This document shows positions 26,718-36,329 of a stretch of 64,000 bases of DNA, piece by piece. The translations under genes and the position numbers were made by a program. The DNA comes from Caldilineaceae bacterium (lineage in GTDB: Bacteria > Chloroflexota > Anaerolineae > Caldilineales > Caldilineaceae). Location of the stretch: positions 34,861-98,860 of the forward strand of contig JAPOVP010000043.1 of the NCBI GenBank assembly GCA_026708085.1. The letters run 5' to 3'. How positions within the stretch are numbered: the stretch's first letter is position 1; each line of letters starts with the position of its first letter. The notes beneath the pieces were generated by a model that worked only from the letters and a program-made list of their open reading frames with translations, had not been told where the DNA came from and did no database searches.

Positions 26718-27563
26718 TCACTTCAGTTCAGGTCCCGGTACGCGGTTCCATTCCAGAGGCTCTTCGTCACCCTCATAGGTGGGGACCAATCTCTGGACGA
26801 GATTCTGCGCCTGAGGCGGCCAGTCGTCTACGCGTGTCTGGGTCTTGCTCAGATTGGACTGGATGCGGGGGGAGGAGACGTCGAAGTTGGGATGGTACCA
26901 GATCGTGATGACAGTGCGCCGTTCATCGGTCTGATTGGCGTAGGAGCCATGGAGCAGCCTGGAGTCGCCGATCACCAGATCGCCGGCGCGCACGGGTACG
27001 GCCTGATCTTCCGATAATGGTTGGTAGGCAGGATGGTTCGGGTCGGTGGCACGGCGCAACTCATCCGTATGTGCAGTATGCACGACGTCGTGCATGCGGT
27101 GGCGCTTGCGATGGGAGCCAGAGATGACGCGCAGGCAGCCGTTCTCGATGCGCGTGTCGACCAGATAGTACATGGCAAAGACCTGCAGGGGGAGGTCGGT
27201 ATAGCTGAGCGGATCGTTCCATCCCCACCAGTCCTGATGCCAGAAGAGAGGCGGTGAGTGGCCGGGCTTGCTGATGACGAAGCCGGAGGACCAGCGCGGC
27301 TTTGAGTATCCCATAGAGGCAAGTGCGTCGAGGGCGGGTTGATAGGCGACCAGTTCGGCGAAGAAGGGATCATCGTAGACGCTGATCATGCTGCCGGTGG
27401 ATTTCTGCTCCTCGAAGTGTTCAGCGGTCTGCGCGTCGATGAGGCCGTCGCTGGCGGCGCGCACGCAGGCCAACATTTCGGGAGACAGCACCTGCTCGAA
27501 GACGCAGAAGCCGTCTTCTATCAACTGGGTCCTTTTGTCCTGGGCGATGGTGGTTGTGGTCAT
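26718..27563 (-). CDS. Phytanoyl-CoA dioxygenase family protein (3), tandem copy
   Basis: 281 residues, collinear without gaps with the previous gene and identical at most positions, including His109-Gln-Asp111, His205 and Arg216. The differences cluster at the N-terminus, around residues 35-55 and in the 155-185 loop. GGGGAGG lies 5 bases before the ATG at 27563, and the GCAGGGG leader is shared with the paralogue. It is a recent tandem duplicate compared with the dioxygenase at 17-18 kb. Which of the two is upstream in a common transcript is clear (this one), but the 290-base gap may hold a second promoter. Confidence 0.9.
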   Translation of the reverse strand: MTTTTIAQDKRTQLIEDGFCVFEQVLSPEMLACVRAASDGLIDAQTAEHFEEQKSTGSMISVYDDPFFAELVAYQPALDALASMGYSKPRWSSGFVISKPGHSPPLFWHQDWWGWNDPLSYTDLPLQVFAMYYLVDTRIENGCLRVISGSHRKRHRMHDVVHTAHTDELRRATDPNHPAYQPLSEDQAVPVRAGDLVIGDSRLLHGSYANQTDERRTVITIWYHPNFDVSSPRIQSNLSKTQTRVDDWPPQAQNLVQRLVPTYEGDEEPLEWNRVPGPELK

Positions 27564-27811
27564 GATGCCTCCCCTGCGTGGTGCGGTACGGAGTAAGAGC
27601 ATGAATGGAGGTGCGGGGATGCGGATGGTCGTTTACTGCCATGTTTACGAGATGGGCAGTGAGTCGCGACATCCCCCTACGAAATTCCCCCTATTGTAAC
27701 AGAGAGACAAGGGTCTATGCATACTGACGCTGCGATGTGAGAATGCTTTCATTCGGAGATCTGGGATACAATCGCGGTATGTCCTCGAGGAGCAACTGAA
27801 GGGAATCAGCA

Positions 27812-29254
27812 ATGATCATCGGACTCGACATTGGCACGACTTCATTGAGCGCGGTAGTGCTGGATCCGGAGAGCGGCAGCCAAGCGGCCCACCGGACCGT
27901 TGCCAATCGCGCTGGTTCGTCTCCGGGACCCGGGCGGGCTGAGCTGGACCTGGCGCACTTGTACGAACTGGCAGTGGAGTGCCTGGCGGGACTGGTGACA
28001 CAGGCAGATCTGGGCCCGTCGGACATCCAAGGCATCGGGGTCACGGGACAGCAGCACGGGGTTGCGCTGATTGGGCCGGATGCTTCGCCGACCGGACCCG
28101 CGATTACGTGGCAGGACTTGCGGGTGCAGAAGCCGCTGCCCGGTACTGACAGGCCGGTGCTGGAGCGGTTTATCGCGGCTGCGGGAGGGCGTGAGGCCTT
28201 TCGCAATACCGGCTGTCTGCCGGCGGCGGGGTTTCTGGGGCCCAGCCTATACTGGCTTAGATTGCAGGATGCTCTGCCCGATCCCCCGGTAACTGCCTGC
28301 TTTGTCCCGGATGCTGTGGCCTCGTTCCTGACCGGCGCGACGGTGGTGTGTGAGCCGACACTGGCGGGCAGTTCCGGGATATTCGACATTCGCGCGAACT
28401 GTTGGGATTCGACGCTGTTGGAGCGGTTGGAGTTGCCGGCGGGACTCTTCCCGCCGATCGGGGGCGCCGGGGATATTGTGGGGGGTTTGCGGCGCGAGCT
28501 GGCTGAAGCTGTCGGTTTGGAGCCGGGGACGCCGGTGACGGTTGCGCTGGGGGACAACCAGGCCAGTTTCATCGGCAGTGCGCCGGAGCCGGGCCGCAGT
28601 CTGCTTCTGAACGTGGGAACCGGGGGCCAGATTTCTGCCCGCACGGACAGTTTCCATTTCATTCCCGGGTTGGAAAACCGCCCGTTTCCCGGAGGGCAGT
28701 ATCTGCTGATAGGGGGAGGGTTGTTCGGGGGTCGTTCCTATGCCTACTTGCAGGGATTCTTTCAGCAGGTTGGCGCGCAACTTCTGGATGTGGAAACGCC
28801 GAGCGACCTCTACGAACGAATGACAGAACTGGCGGCGACGGTGCCCGCTGGGTGCGATGGCCTGCAGTGCGAGCCGTTTTTCAGCGGCAGCCGTACGGAC
28901 CCGGGGCTGCGAGCCTCATTCAGCGGGCTGTCACCGGAAAATTTCACGCCCGCCCATTTCGCGCGCGCTCTGCTTGAAGGGATGGCAGACGGCTTTTTCG
29001 CTTTTTTCGAACAGATGAAGCCGGTGGTGGGAGAGCCGCCGCTCTTAGTGGGCGCGGGCAATGGAGTGCGCCAGAACCGGCTGCTGGCCCGGATCCTGGC
29101 GGGTCGATTCGAGAAGACGCTGCTGATTCCGAGCCATGCGGAAGAGGCAGCAGTGGGCGCGGCGGTAGCGGCGTCGGTTGGATTGGGTATTTTCGGGGAT
29201 CTGGAGACGGCCTCGGCTGCGCTGCTGGATTACGCGGACGCCGTTGAACCGTAG
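27812..29254 (+). CDS. FGGY-family carbohydrate kinase
   Basis: 480 residues with the two actin-like ATPase domains of the FGGY family. The first phosphate loop is IIGLDIGTTSLSAVVLD and the second is LLLNVGTGGQIS. GVTGQQHGVAL and TWQDLR mark the sugar side, and LVGAGNGVRQNRLLARILA with AAVGAAVAA closes the ATP site. The pattern is nearer sedoheptulokinase/xylulokinase than glycerol kinase, but the sugar cannot be fixed. It faces proA across a perfect palindrome and is divergent from the dioxygenase pair. Confidence 0.87.
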   Translation: MIIGLDIGTTSLSAVVLDPESGSQAAHRTVANRAGSSPGPGRAELDLAHLYELAVECLAGLVTQADLGPSDIQGIGVTGQQHGVALIGPDASPTGPAITWQDLRVQKPLPGTDRPVLERFIAAAGGREAFRNTGCLPAAGFLGPSLYWLRLQDALPDPPVTACFVPDAVASFLTGATVVCEPTLAGSSGIFDIRANCWDSTLLERLELPAGLFPPIGGAGDIVGGLRRELAEAVGLEPGTPVTVALGDNQASFIGSAPEPGRSLLLNVGTGGQISARTDSFHFIPGLENRPFPGGQYLLIGGGLFGGRSYAYLQGFFQQVGAQLLDVETPSDLYERMTELAATVPAGCDGLQCEPFFSGSRTDPGLRASFSGLSPENFTPAHFARALLEGMADGFFAFFEQMKPVVGEPPLLVGAGNGVRQNRLLARILAGRFEKTLLIPSHAEEAAVGAAVAASVGLGIFGDLETASAALLDYADAVEP

Positions 29255-29262
29255 CAAGGAAA

Positions 29263-29284
29263 ACCGGGGCCGCGCGGCCCCGGT
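29263..29284. terminator. Perfect 22-base palindrome between convergent genes
   Basis: ACCGGGGCCGC followed directly by its exact reverse complement, between the stops of the FGGY kinase and proA. It could form a cruciform or a loopless RNA hairpin. There is an A-run before it but no long T-run after it, so it may be a weak bidirectional terminator. Confidence 0.45.
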
Positions 29285-29306
29285 CGAAAGAACGATCGCC
29301 TTCGAG

Positions 29307-30653
29307 TTACTCCCGCACGTGCATATCGCCCAGGACAATCCACTTGTAGGTGGTCAGCTCCTCCAGCCCCATTGGGCCGCGGGCGTGGAGTTTTTGCGTG
29401 CTGATCGCGACCTCGGCGCCGAGGCCGAACTGGCCGCCGTCGTTGAAGCGAGTGCTGGCGTTGACGAAGACGGCTGAGGAGTTGACGGCATCGACGAAGC
29501 GTTGGGCGTTGTTCCAGTCCTGGGTGAGGATGCCGTCGGAGTGGTCCTGGCTGTGCTCCTGGATGTGCTCGATGGCCTCGTCGAGTGAGTCCACCAGTTT
29601 GACGCCGAGGATCAGCGTCATCCATTCGGTGTCCCAGTCGTCGGGCCCGGCGGGGATGACGGTTGCGCCGTTGTCTGTGAGATAGGGCATGGCGTCGGGT
29701 GTTGCGCGCATCTCGACACCGCACTCGGCCATGCGCTGTGCCAGTTTGGGCAGGAACTCGGGCGCGATCTGGCGGTTGACGAGGAGCGTATCAAGGGCGT
29801 TGCAGACGGAGGGACGTTGGGTGCGGGCGTTGACGATGACGTCCATCCCGCGTTCCTGGTCGGCGGTGATGTCGACGTAGTAGTGGCAGATGCCTATGCC
29901 GCCGGTGATGACGGGGATGGTGCTCTGGTCGCGGCAAAGGCGGTGGAGACTGTTGCCGCCGCGAGGGATGAGCATATCTACGTATTGGTCCATGCGCAGG
30001 AACTGGGAGACCAGGGCTCTGTCGGGGTTGCCGATGTATTGAATGGCCTCGCGGGGCAGGCCCTGGGCTTGCAGCGCGTCGCAAATAACGGAGACGAGCG
30101 CGAGGTTGCTGCGCAGGGTCTCTTTGCCTCCGCGCAGGATGACGGCGTTGCCGGTCTTGAGGCTGAGGACAGCGATATCGATGGTGGTGTTGGGGCGCGC
30201 TTCGTAGATGACGCCGAGGACGCCGATGGGGATGCGGCGGCGGCTGAGGCGGAGCCCGTTGGGCAGGAGGCGGCTTTCGAGCTCGGCGCCTACCGGGTCG
30301 GGGAGGGCAGCCACTTGGCGCGTGTCGTCAGCCAGGCCTCGGATTCGTTCGGGTGTCAGGAGCAGGCGGTCGAGCAGGGCGTCGCTGAGACCGTTGGCGC
30401 GACCGTCGGCGATGTCCAGTTCGTTCTGGGCAAGGACTTCTGCGCTTCTCGCTTCGAGCGCGTAGGCGATAGCGTGGAGCGCCTCATTTTTGCAGGTTGA
30501 GGACAGCCCGGCCAGTTTGCGGCTTGCCTGGCGCGCGGCCTTGCCCATCGCTTCGAGGTCTATCTGCTGCGGCGCGGGCAGAGAAGGCTCGCTTTGAGGA
30601 AGCTGAACTGTACTTTGGTCGTTCGTGCCTGGCTTCTTGACAGCTATAGTCAT
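29307..30653 (-). CDS. proA: Glutamate-5-semialdehyde dehydrogenase (gamma-glutamyl phosphate reductase)
   Basis: 448 residues. Reduces gamma-glutamyl phosphate with NADPH, the second step of proline synthesis. Recognised by [31 protein letters not shown], the nucleophile region [16 protein letters not shown], and [41 protein letters not shown] at the C-terminus, here quoted in pieces: [21 protein letters not shown] and [10 protein letters not shown]. An extra 30-residue N-terminal tail is not conserved. It follows proB by 16 bases on the same strand, the usual proBA operon. Confidence 0.95.
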   Translation of the reverse strand: MTIAVKKPGTNDQSTVQLPQSEPSLPAPQQIDLEAMGKAARQASRKLAGLSSTCKNEALHAIAYALEARSAEVLAQNELDIADGRANGLSDALLDRLLLTPERIRGLADDTRQVAALPDPVGAELESRLLPNGLRLSRRRIPIGVLGVIYEARPNTTIDIAVLSLKTGNAVILRGGKETLRSNLALVSVICDALQAQGLPREAIQYIGNPDRALVSQFLRMDQYVDMLIPRGGNSLHRLCRDQSTIPVITGGIGICHYYVDITADQERGMDVIVNARTQRPSVCNALDTLLVNRQIAPEFLPKLAQRMAECGVEMRATPDAMPYLTDNGATVIPAGPDDWDTEWMTLILGVKLVDSLDEAIEHIQEHSQDHSDGILTQDWNNAQRFVDAVNSSAVFVNASTRFNDGGQFGLGAEVAISTQKLHARGPMGLEELTTYKWIVLGDMHVRE

Positions 30654-30669
30654 AGATCTCCTCCCAGCC

Positions 30670-31773
30670 CTATTCCAATAGGATCATGTCATTGCGGTGG
30701 AGCGCCACCTGCCCGTAGTCATATCCGAGCCGTTCGCTAATCTCGTGGGACTGACAGCCGCGTATGAGATTCAGGTCAGCGCTACTGTAGCGGGTGATGC
30801 CGCGCGCCAGATTTGGCCCGTTTTTCTCCTTGACATAGACGGCATCGCCGCGCTCGAACTCGCCCTGGACGGTCGTGATACCGACCGGTAGAAGGCTGTT
30901 GCCGTGGTGGCGCAAGGCTTTGGCGGCGCCGGCATCCACGAGGAGATGTCCCGAGGGTGCGGGGCCGGCCAGGATCCAGCGTTTGCGGTTTTCAAGGGGC
31001 GCTTCCTGTGCGGGAAAGCGGGTCCCCACTTTCTCACCTGAGACTGCGCGCAGTATTACATCGGGCGCGCTGCCATTGGCGATGACAACGTCGGTGCCGG
31101 CACGGCAGGCGATATCGGCGGCCTGCAGTTTGGTACTCATGCCGCCAATCCCCAGGTTGGACGGCGTGTTGCCGGCGAGGGCGCGCAAGGAATCGTCAAT
31201 CGTCTGGACTTCAGGAATCAGCTGCGCGTTAGGATCGGTGCGCGGGTCGGCCGTGAAGAGGCCCTCCTGGTCGGTTAACATAAGCAGCAGGTCGGCGCTG
31301 GTCAATACTGCGACGAGCGCCGAGAGATTGTCATTGTCGCCAACCTTGATTTCGTCGACAACAACGGCATCGTTTTCGTTGACGATTGGTACGATCTGGT
31401 GCTCCAAGAGAGCATTGAAGGTGTCGCGAACGTTGAGAAAACGCTGACGGTTTTCGGTGTCCGCCCTGGTCAGCAAGATTTGGCCGACGTGTATGCTGTA
31501 GATTTCGAAGAAACGTTCCCATAGGAGCATCAGGCGACTCTGGCCGACAGCGGCAAGCATCTGCCGGCTGGAAAGGGTGGTGGGCAGCTCGGGGAATCGC
31601 AGGCGCGCGCGTCCGGCGGCCTGCGCCCCGGAGGAGCAGACGATCAACTCCTTATTCTGATGATGGAGTGCGGCTATCTGGCGGGTCAGCTCCACCATTT
31701 GGGGCTGGTTGAGGAAACGGGTGCCCTTGGTAAGTACGCCCGTACCCAACTTGACGACGATTTTGCGATACAT
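30670..31773 (-). CDS. proB: Glutamate 5-kinase with PUA domain
   Basis: 367 residues. Phosphorylates glutamate to start proline synthesis. The amino-acid-kinase fold shows [53 protein letters not shown] (in part), [16 protein letters not shown] and [15 protein letters not shown]. Residues 280-360 form a PUA domain that ends in [16 protein letters not shown]. This two-domain form is normally feedback-inhibited by proline. It is the first gene of the proBA pair. The second mobile-element copy lies 130 bases upstream of its start. Confidence 0.95.
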   Translation of the reverse strand: MYRKIVVKLGTGVLTKGTRFLNQPQMVELTRQIAALHHQNKELIVCSSGAQAAGRARLRFPELPTTLSSRQMLAAVGQSRLMLLWERFFEIYSIHVGQILLTRADTENRQRFLNVRDTFNALLEHQIVPIVNENDAVVVDEIKVGDNDNLSALVAVLTSADLLLMLTDQEGLFTADPRTDPNAQLIPEVQTIDDSLRALAGNTPSNLGIGGMSTKLQAADIACRAGTDVVIANGSAPDVILRAVSGEKVGTRFPAQEAPLENRKRWILAGPAPSGHLLVDAGAAKALRHHGNSLLPVGITTVQGEFERGDAVYVKEKNGPNLARGITRYSSADLNLIRGCQSHEISERLGYDYGQVALHRNDMILLE

Positions 31774-31905
31774 TTCTGGTGGTCTGCCGGAAAAACCAAG
31801 ACCTGTTCAGCAGGTGCCAGTTTCTTTTCGGCAGCTCTGATTCGCTGGAATTGGTCTAACAGTATAATGCAGTGAAGAAGGATCCGGCAATCGGATAGCT
31901 GCAGT

Positions 31906-32366
31906 GGGTGCATCGTAGATATGGGGTGGGAACAGTCTGGCGGGGAATCAGTGCCCACATTGGCTGGGGTTGATTACCGTCTTTGGGCGAGACGCAGTGG
32001 AGGCGCTGGGCCCGGCCGTACGGAGGAGTCCGTCAGTTGGGGCGGGTGCGAGGGCAGGCACAAGGCCGGCACCTACGGGGAATACATAGGACTGGGGGGA
32101 CGTGGTTTGGCGAAACTCTTTCGACTGGGCACCTGGTACGAATATGGACACCAGGTCGGCGAGGCAGGTTGTAGGAGAGGGGGCGGTGCGGGGGCGGAGC
32201 CCCCGCACAAGGGAGGGCCGAATAGGCCCGACCGCCCAAACTGCAGTGGTTAGTGGTCAGTTGTCAGAGATTGAGTTTCCTCTGGTTCAGAGTTGATGGC
32301 GGAACAACCATGGTTTGGTTGCTGCCAGCGGTTTAGGGAAGTTGGCCCCTATTTTGGGATGCACCC
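31906..32366. mobile_element. MITE-like element, copy C (461 bp)
   Basis: Collinear with copy B over its length with many substitutions and small indels. The left end is GGGTGCATCGTA and the right end, TGGGATGCACCC, is the exact inverted repeat of the consensus end GGGTGCATCCCA. The core hairpin at 32156-32238 is nearly unchanged. No clear target duplication is seen (GCTGCAGT on the left, TGTGAAAT on the right), which fits an older insertion. No transposase gene is inside. It occupies half of the gap between proB and the large glycosidase gene. Confidence 0.7.
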
Positions 32367-32384
32367 TGTGAAATGTAGCTATTT

Positions 32385-32412
32385 TTGTCGAGATTTTTGC
32401 CTGTGCTAAGAT
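32385..32412 (+). promoter_or_regulatory. Possible promoter just outside the mobile element
   Basis: TTGTCG (32385-32390), a 16-base spacer and TAAGAT (32407-32412). Each hexamer has two mismatches to consensus. It begins 19 bases after the element's right end and would drive a transcript towards the glycosidase gene through the terminator-like hairpin at 32428. Confidence 0.35.
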
Positions 32413-32427
32413 AGATAGTGGACCGCG

Positions 32428-32454
32428 TGCGCCAAGGAGCTTGGCGCATTTTTT
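32428..32454 (+). terminator. Intrinsic terminator or attenuator in glycosidase leader
   Basis: TGCGCCAAG pairs perfectly with CTTGGCGCA around a GAG loop and is followed by six T. It sits 290 bases before the next plus-strand gene and about 10 bases after a likely transcription start, so it may end a tiny leader RNA. A second hairpin with the same TGCGCC/GGCGCA ends lies at 32703-32727, just before that gene's ribosome site. Confidence 0.7.
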
Positions 32455-32745
32455 GCCCGGTTGCAGAATGGTTGCGCCAAGCGCGACAGCGCAATGGCCG
32501 GGTTTGCCTTCTGCCGGTTCCGGCAATTCTGACGGTTCGCGGCAACCCGGCGAGGCGGCAACGGGCGATAGAGACAGTTTCCCCGAAGTCAACAGTGTGC
32601 CGCAGAGAGAAGTAAATTGACAGATGCCCGGTCGCTTGGGCATGTGGCGGCGAAGCGACCGCTGCGTCAGGGCACATGCCAGTAGACAGGATTCATGTTC
32701 AATGCGCCCTTGCTCGAAAGAGGCGCAGAATGGAGGAAAAGGTAA

Positions 32746-35700
32746 ATGGGAAGGTCATCTTTCGACTATGATGAGCCGCTCCGACCTGAGACGAAACCGG
32801 CCTCCGGGCTGAAAAGGTTTGCAACGGCCATTCTTTCGCTCGTCCTGATTCCCGCTCTGGTCATTGCGGCGTTGCTGTTGCCGCCGATCAGTTTGCTTGA
32901 GCGCATCCAGGGCCTGTCTTCTATGACGATTGACAGGAACGGCGGTTCGCTCATGGATCCAGACGGGACGACGGTTGTTTTTCCTCCGGAAGGCGTAATT
33001 GAGTCCTTTCGCGTCAGCCTGGAAAGTATTCCGCGTGCAGAGTTTCTGAACGGGAGTGCGGGAGAGGCGTGGTTAACTGCGCTCAGTGCGCTGGCCCCCG
33101 CGGGCCTGGAAGCCAAGAGCCCGATCTACCAGGTAGCCGTGCAGGGAGGGCGTCTAGAGCAGAGCATTGTGCAGATCCCGATTCCCAACGACAGCCAGCC
33201 GTACGAAACGCTGGAACTGTACACTTGGGATGGGGATAGTTGGGAATTTGTGCCCAGTGCGGTACTGGCGGTGGAAGACAAGATTGAAGCCCGCGTAGGC
33301 GGTCCGCCGCCATCCAATTTTGTCGTGATGCAGACCAGTGCGCCGCCGGCGCGAGTTGGAACCAACATCGGGGTAGGCGAAATGGTTCCAGCGGGCCTGG
33401 CCAATGCCGCCATTACAACCCTTGCCGTCGGGGGATATTACCTGCGTGGGGACGGCGCCCTGGATGTTACACGCTCGAATATACCGGCCGGGAACTATGC
33501 GATTGTGCCGGTCTTGCGCAACTGGCAGGGCGGCGCAGTGCCGCGCAGCGATCTTCTCCACAACATGCTGGTAGAGCAGGGTCAGCTGGAGAACCAACTT
33601 ACTGCCATCTCGAATCTTCTGACGCAGTACAGTTACCCGGGCGTCATCATCGACTATCGGGGACTGGAAGCGATTCCGGCAGGAGAGGCCGAGTTTACGT
33701 ACTTCATTGAACGCCTGGCCGAACGGCTGCACGCGCCCGATATGAATCGCTGGCTGGCTGTGCGGGTGGAGTGGCCGCAGCAGATTTCCGCGGTTGAGTG
33801 GAACACACGCGGCTTCGATTGGAAGGCGCTGGGCAGCGTAGCTGACCGCATTTTAATTCCGGGACCGGCCGATCCTGCGGCGTACCAGTTGGGAGGGCAG
33901 ATGAGCGCCCTGCTGGCCTACGCCACAGACCAGATCGACCGGCGCAAGGTGCAGGTGGAATTGCCTGGTATGTCGGTTGAGCGGAGCGGGAACCAGCAGT
34001 GGCTGAAGGGTTTTCAGCAGTCACTGCAACCGCTGGTCGCCCAGGTCCGGTTGGGGGGAGAGGACGGGGTGGTTCTTCCAGGAGGCGAGGTTGAGGTTGC
34101 GGCGGTCAACCCGCGTATCACTCGCCCCCTGACGTGGAATGATGCGATTGGGGCCTATGTGTACGCGTACACGGACGATCAGCAGATGGAGCGGACGGTA
34201 ACGATCGAGAACAGCAGCAGCTTTGCGCGCAAGCTCAATTTGCTGGAGCGGTTTGATGTGACCCAGGTGATGGTGCGCGACGTGGATTCGGGGGATGTGG
34301 ACCCGGACCTATGGGAGGTGGCGCGCCAGTTCCAGACGGGAGGCGGCGTGAATACGTCGCCGGCGATGCTGAAGGTATCCTTCCGGATTTTCCATCCTGA
34401 CGGCGGGTTGTTGGAGGAGGTTTCGGTCGCGATCGAGAACCCCGTATACAGTTTTATGGCGCCGGCGGGCGAGGGGGACATACAGGTCGAGGCGCAGGTA
34501 GTGCAGATATCGAATCTGGGCGGCATGCAGGCGGCGAGCCCGCAGAACACGGTGGCGATGAGCCTGGCGACGCCGACGCCGGTTGCAACAGCAACGCCGG
34601 TGCCGACACCGACTCCTGAGGCCCCGAGAGTGGTGAGCACGCAAAACATAAACGTCCGAGAAGGACCAGGCACCACCGGCTACGGCATTATAGGACAGCT
34701 CAATGCTGGTCAGCCATACCTGATTTTTGGAAAGAATCAGTCAGGAGATTGGTGGCAGATCGATATAGGCGGCAAAAAAGGTTGGGTATTTGCAGAACTG
34801 ACGACGGCAAGCGGGCCGCTGAACACTGTCGGAGTGGTCACGGATATTCCAGCGCCTGCGGCTGCACCGGCGGCGCAAGCTCCGGCACCAACCGGGGGCG
34901 GCGGCTTCGGCTACGGTGTGCAGGCGCATATGGTGCACAACAATATGGCCGGCCAGGTCATGCAGAAGACGCGTGAGATGGGTTTCGGCTGGGTGAAGCA
35001 GCAGATTGAATGGAAGGTCTTTGAGCATAATCAGGGCCAGTATGACTGGGGCTCGATGCAGGGGATAATCGACGCGGCGAACAATGCGGGCATCAGCCTG
35101 CTGTTCAGCGTAGTGAATGCACCGCCATGGGCGCGCGAAGGAGGATTTGAGCCGAATGTCGGCGGTCCTCCGGCGGACCCGAATACGTTTGCCAGGTTCC
35201 TGGGGGCGATGGCCGGGAAGTATTGCGGCACCTCTCTAAAGGCGATTGAGGTCTGGAACGAACAGAACCTGCACTATGAGTGGGGCAACCTGCCTTTGGA
35301 TCCGGCCAAATATGTGGCGCTCTTGAGACCGGCTTACGCGGAGATCAAGAGGGCGTGCCCACAGATGTTCGTGATCAGCGGCGCGCTGACGCCGGCGGCC
35401 AGCAACGGTGCACGGCAGAGCAGGGGCGGCATCGCGGCGATGGATGATTTTGAGTACCTGGAGAAGATGTTCCAGGCCGGGCTTAACAGCTACATGGACG
35501 GCATCGGCGCGCATCCGAGTGGATATAACGTGCCGCCTCAATACACGTGGCAGCAGGGCTGTGAGGCGATTCAGAAGCATGGGAACAGCGGCTTCAACGG
35601 CGCGTGCGACAGCCCGCATCACTCGTGGAGTTTCCGGAGTACGATGGAGGGGTATCGCAATATTGCGGTCAAGTACGGTGCGGCTAACAAGCGGATCTGG

Positions 35701-35964
35701 CCGACGGAGTTTGGGTGGGCGGCCGGGGGCGCGTTTGACCCGCGCTATGGGTATGCGAACGACAACGATTTCAACGAGCAGGCGGCGTGGACGGTCGAGG
35801 CCTTTCAGATGATGAAGAGATGGGGCTGGGTAGGTCCAGCGATCCTGTGGAATCTGAATTTCCGGGTGGTGGCGAATCACACGGAAAAGGCGCAGTGGGG
35901 GATTGTGGACCACCAGTGGAACAATCTGCCAGTCTTCAATGCGCTGCGGGATATGCCGAAGTAG
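32746..35964 (+). CDS. Membrane-anchored chimeric glycosidase (GH18-like + SH3b + GH39/GH5-like)
   Basis: 1072 residues. A short basic cytoplasmic tail and one membrane helix (about 24-50) come first. Residues 70-210 are an unrecognised region with beta structure. About 215-450 resembles a GH18/spore-germination YaaH-type barrel (PGVIIDYRGLE), but the D-x-x-D-x-D-x-E motif is not intact, so catalysis there is doubtful. A Thr/Pro linker near 605-625 leads to a bacterial SH3 domain (626-685, NINVREGPG). From about 720 a clan-A glycosidase barrel follows with acid/base Glu839 (WNEQN) and nucleophile Glu988 (WPTEFGW). It probably acts outside the cell on polysaccharide. GGAGGAAAAGG precedes the ATG. 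Confidence 0.8.
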   Translation: MGRSSFDYDEPLRPETKPASGLKRFATAILSLVLIPALVIAALLLPPISLLERIQGLSSMTIDRNGGSLMDPDGTTVVFPPEGVIESFRVSLESIPRAEFLNGSAGEAWLTALSALAPAGLEAKSPIYQVAVQGGRLEQSIVQIPIPNDSQPYETLELYTWDGDSWEFVPSAVLAVEDKIEARVGGPPPSNFVVMQTSAPPARVGTNIGVGEMVPAGLANAAITTLAVGGYYLRGDGALDVTRSNIPAGNYAIVPVLRNWQGGAVPRSDLLHNMLVEQGQLENQLTAISNLLTQYSYPGVIIDYRGLEAIPAGEAEFTYFIERLAERLHAPDMNRWLAVRVEWPQQISAVEWNTRGFDWKALGSVADRILIPGPADPAAYQLGGQMSALLAYATDQIDRRKVQVELPGMSVERSGNQQWLKGFQQSLQPLVAQVRLGGEDGVVLPGGEVEVAAVNPRITRPLTWNDAIGAYVYAYTDDQQMERTVTIENSSSFARKLNLLERFDVTQVMVRDVDSGDVDPDLWEVARQFQTGGGVNTSPAMLKVSFRIFHPDGGLLEEVSVAIENPVYSFMAPAGEGDIQVEAQVVQISNLGGMQAASPQNTVAMSLATPTPVATATPVPTPTPEAPRVVSTQNINVREGPGTTGYGIIGQLNAGQPYLIFGKNQSGDWWQIDIGGKKGWVFAELTTASGPLNTVGVVTDIPAPAAAPAAQAPAPTGGGGFGYGVQAHMVHNNMAGQVMQKTREMGFGWVKQQIEWKVFEHNQGQYDWGSMQGIIDAANNAGISLLFSVVNAPPWAREGGFEPNVGGPPADPNTFARFLGAMAGKYCGTSLKAIEVWNEQNLHYEWGNLPLDPAKYVALLRPAYAEIKRACPQMFVISGALTPAASNGARQSRGGIAAMDDFEYLEKMFQAGLNSYMDGIGAHPSGYNVPPQYTWQQGCEAIQKHGNSGFNGACDSPHHSWSFRSTMEGYRNIAVKYGAANKRIWPTEFGWAAGGAFDPRYGYANDNDFNEQAAWTVEAFQMMKRWGWVGPAILWNLNFRVVANHTEKAQWGIVDHQWNNLPVFNALRDMPK

Positions 35965-36006
35965 GGGACGCTGAGTGCGATGTTATAGCAAGAAAAAGGA
36001 TGCAGA

Positions 36007-36038
36007 TTGCCGCCAACTGGCTTGGCGGCAATTTTTTT
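36007..36038 (+). terminator. Intrinsic terminator of the glycosidase gene
   Basis: TTGCCGCCAA pairs perfectly with TTGGCGGCAA around a five-base loop and is followed by seven T. It lies about 40 bases after the stop of the 1072-residue glycosidase. Confidence 0.88.
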
Positions 36039-36294
36039 GGTCATTGGGGAGACAGTGATCGGATTATTCGCTAACCGCCGGCACAACCTCACATCTTTTT
36101 ACTCCAGAGCAGACCGGAGTTGGAATTCTGCCGTCCTTCGAATCGTTTTCCGGTAACTGAGTGATCCTGCCTGGCCCGCGTTCGCAGTCGCAAGAGCAAT
36201 AGTGAGCAAAGAAATCAGGCTAAGCCAGGCCTCTTGCAGCGTTCCCTGCGTTGTCCTGGGTTGATCTGTCCGCTCCCGCTTGGCCAAACTGCCG

Positions 36295-36323
36295 TTGACA
36301 GCGTTAATACTATTTCTTATACT
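36295..36323 (+). promoter_or_regulatory. Sigma-70 promoter of the homocysteine methyltransferase gene
   Basis: TTGACA (36295-36300), a 17-base spacer and TATACT (36318-36323). Transcription from here would start near 36330 and leave about 205 bases before the ATG at 36536. Confidence 0.65.
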
Positions 36324-36329
36324 ACGCCC

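Noticed and set aside
21149..32208. Small open frames inside the two mobile-element copies (RGLRPR...PSPTTCLADLV)
   Set aside because: They align because the DNA repeats align; they have no start signal and do not resemble a transposase.
36060..36290. Possible tRNA, from a TTCGAATC string
   Set aside because: No acceptor stem or D-arm could be fitted on either strand.
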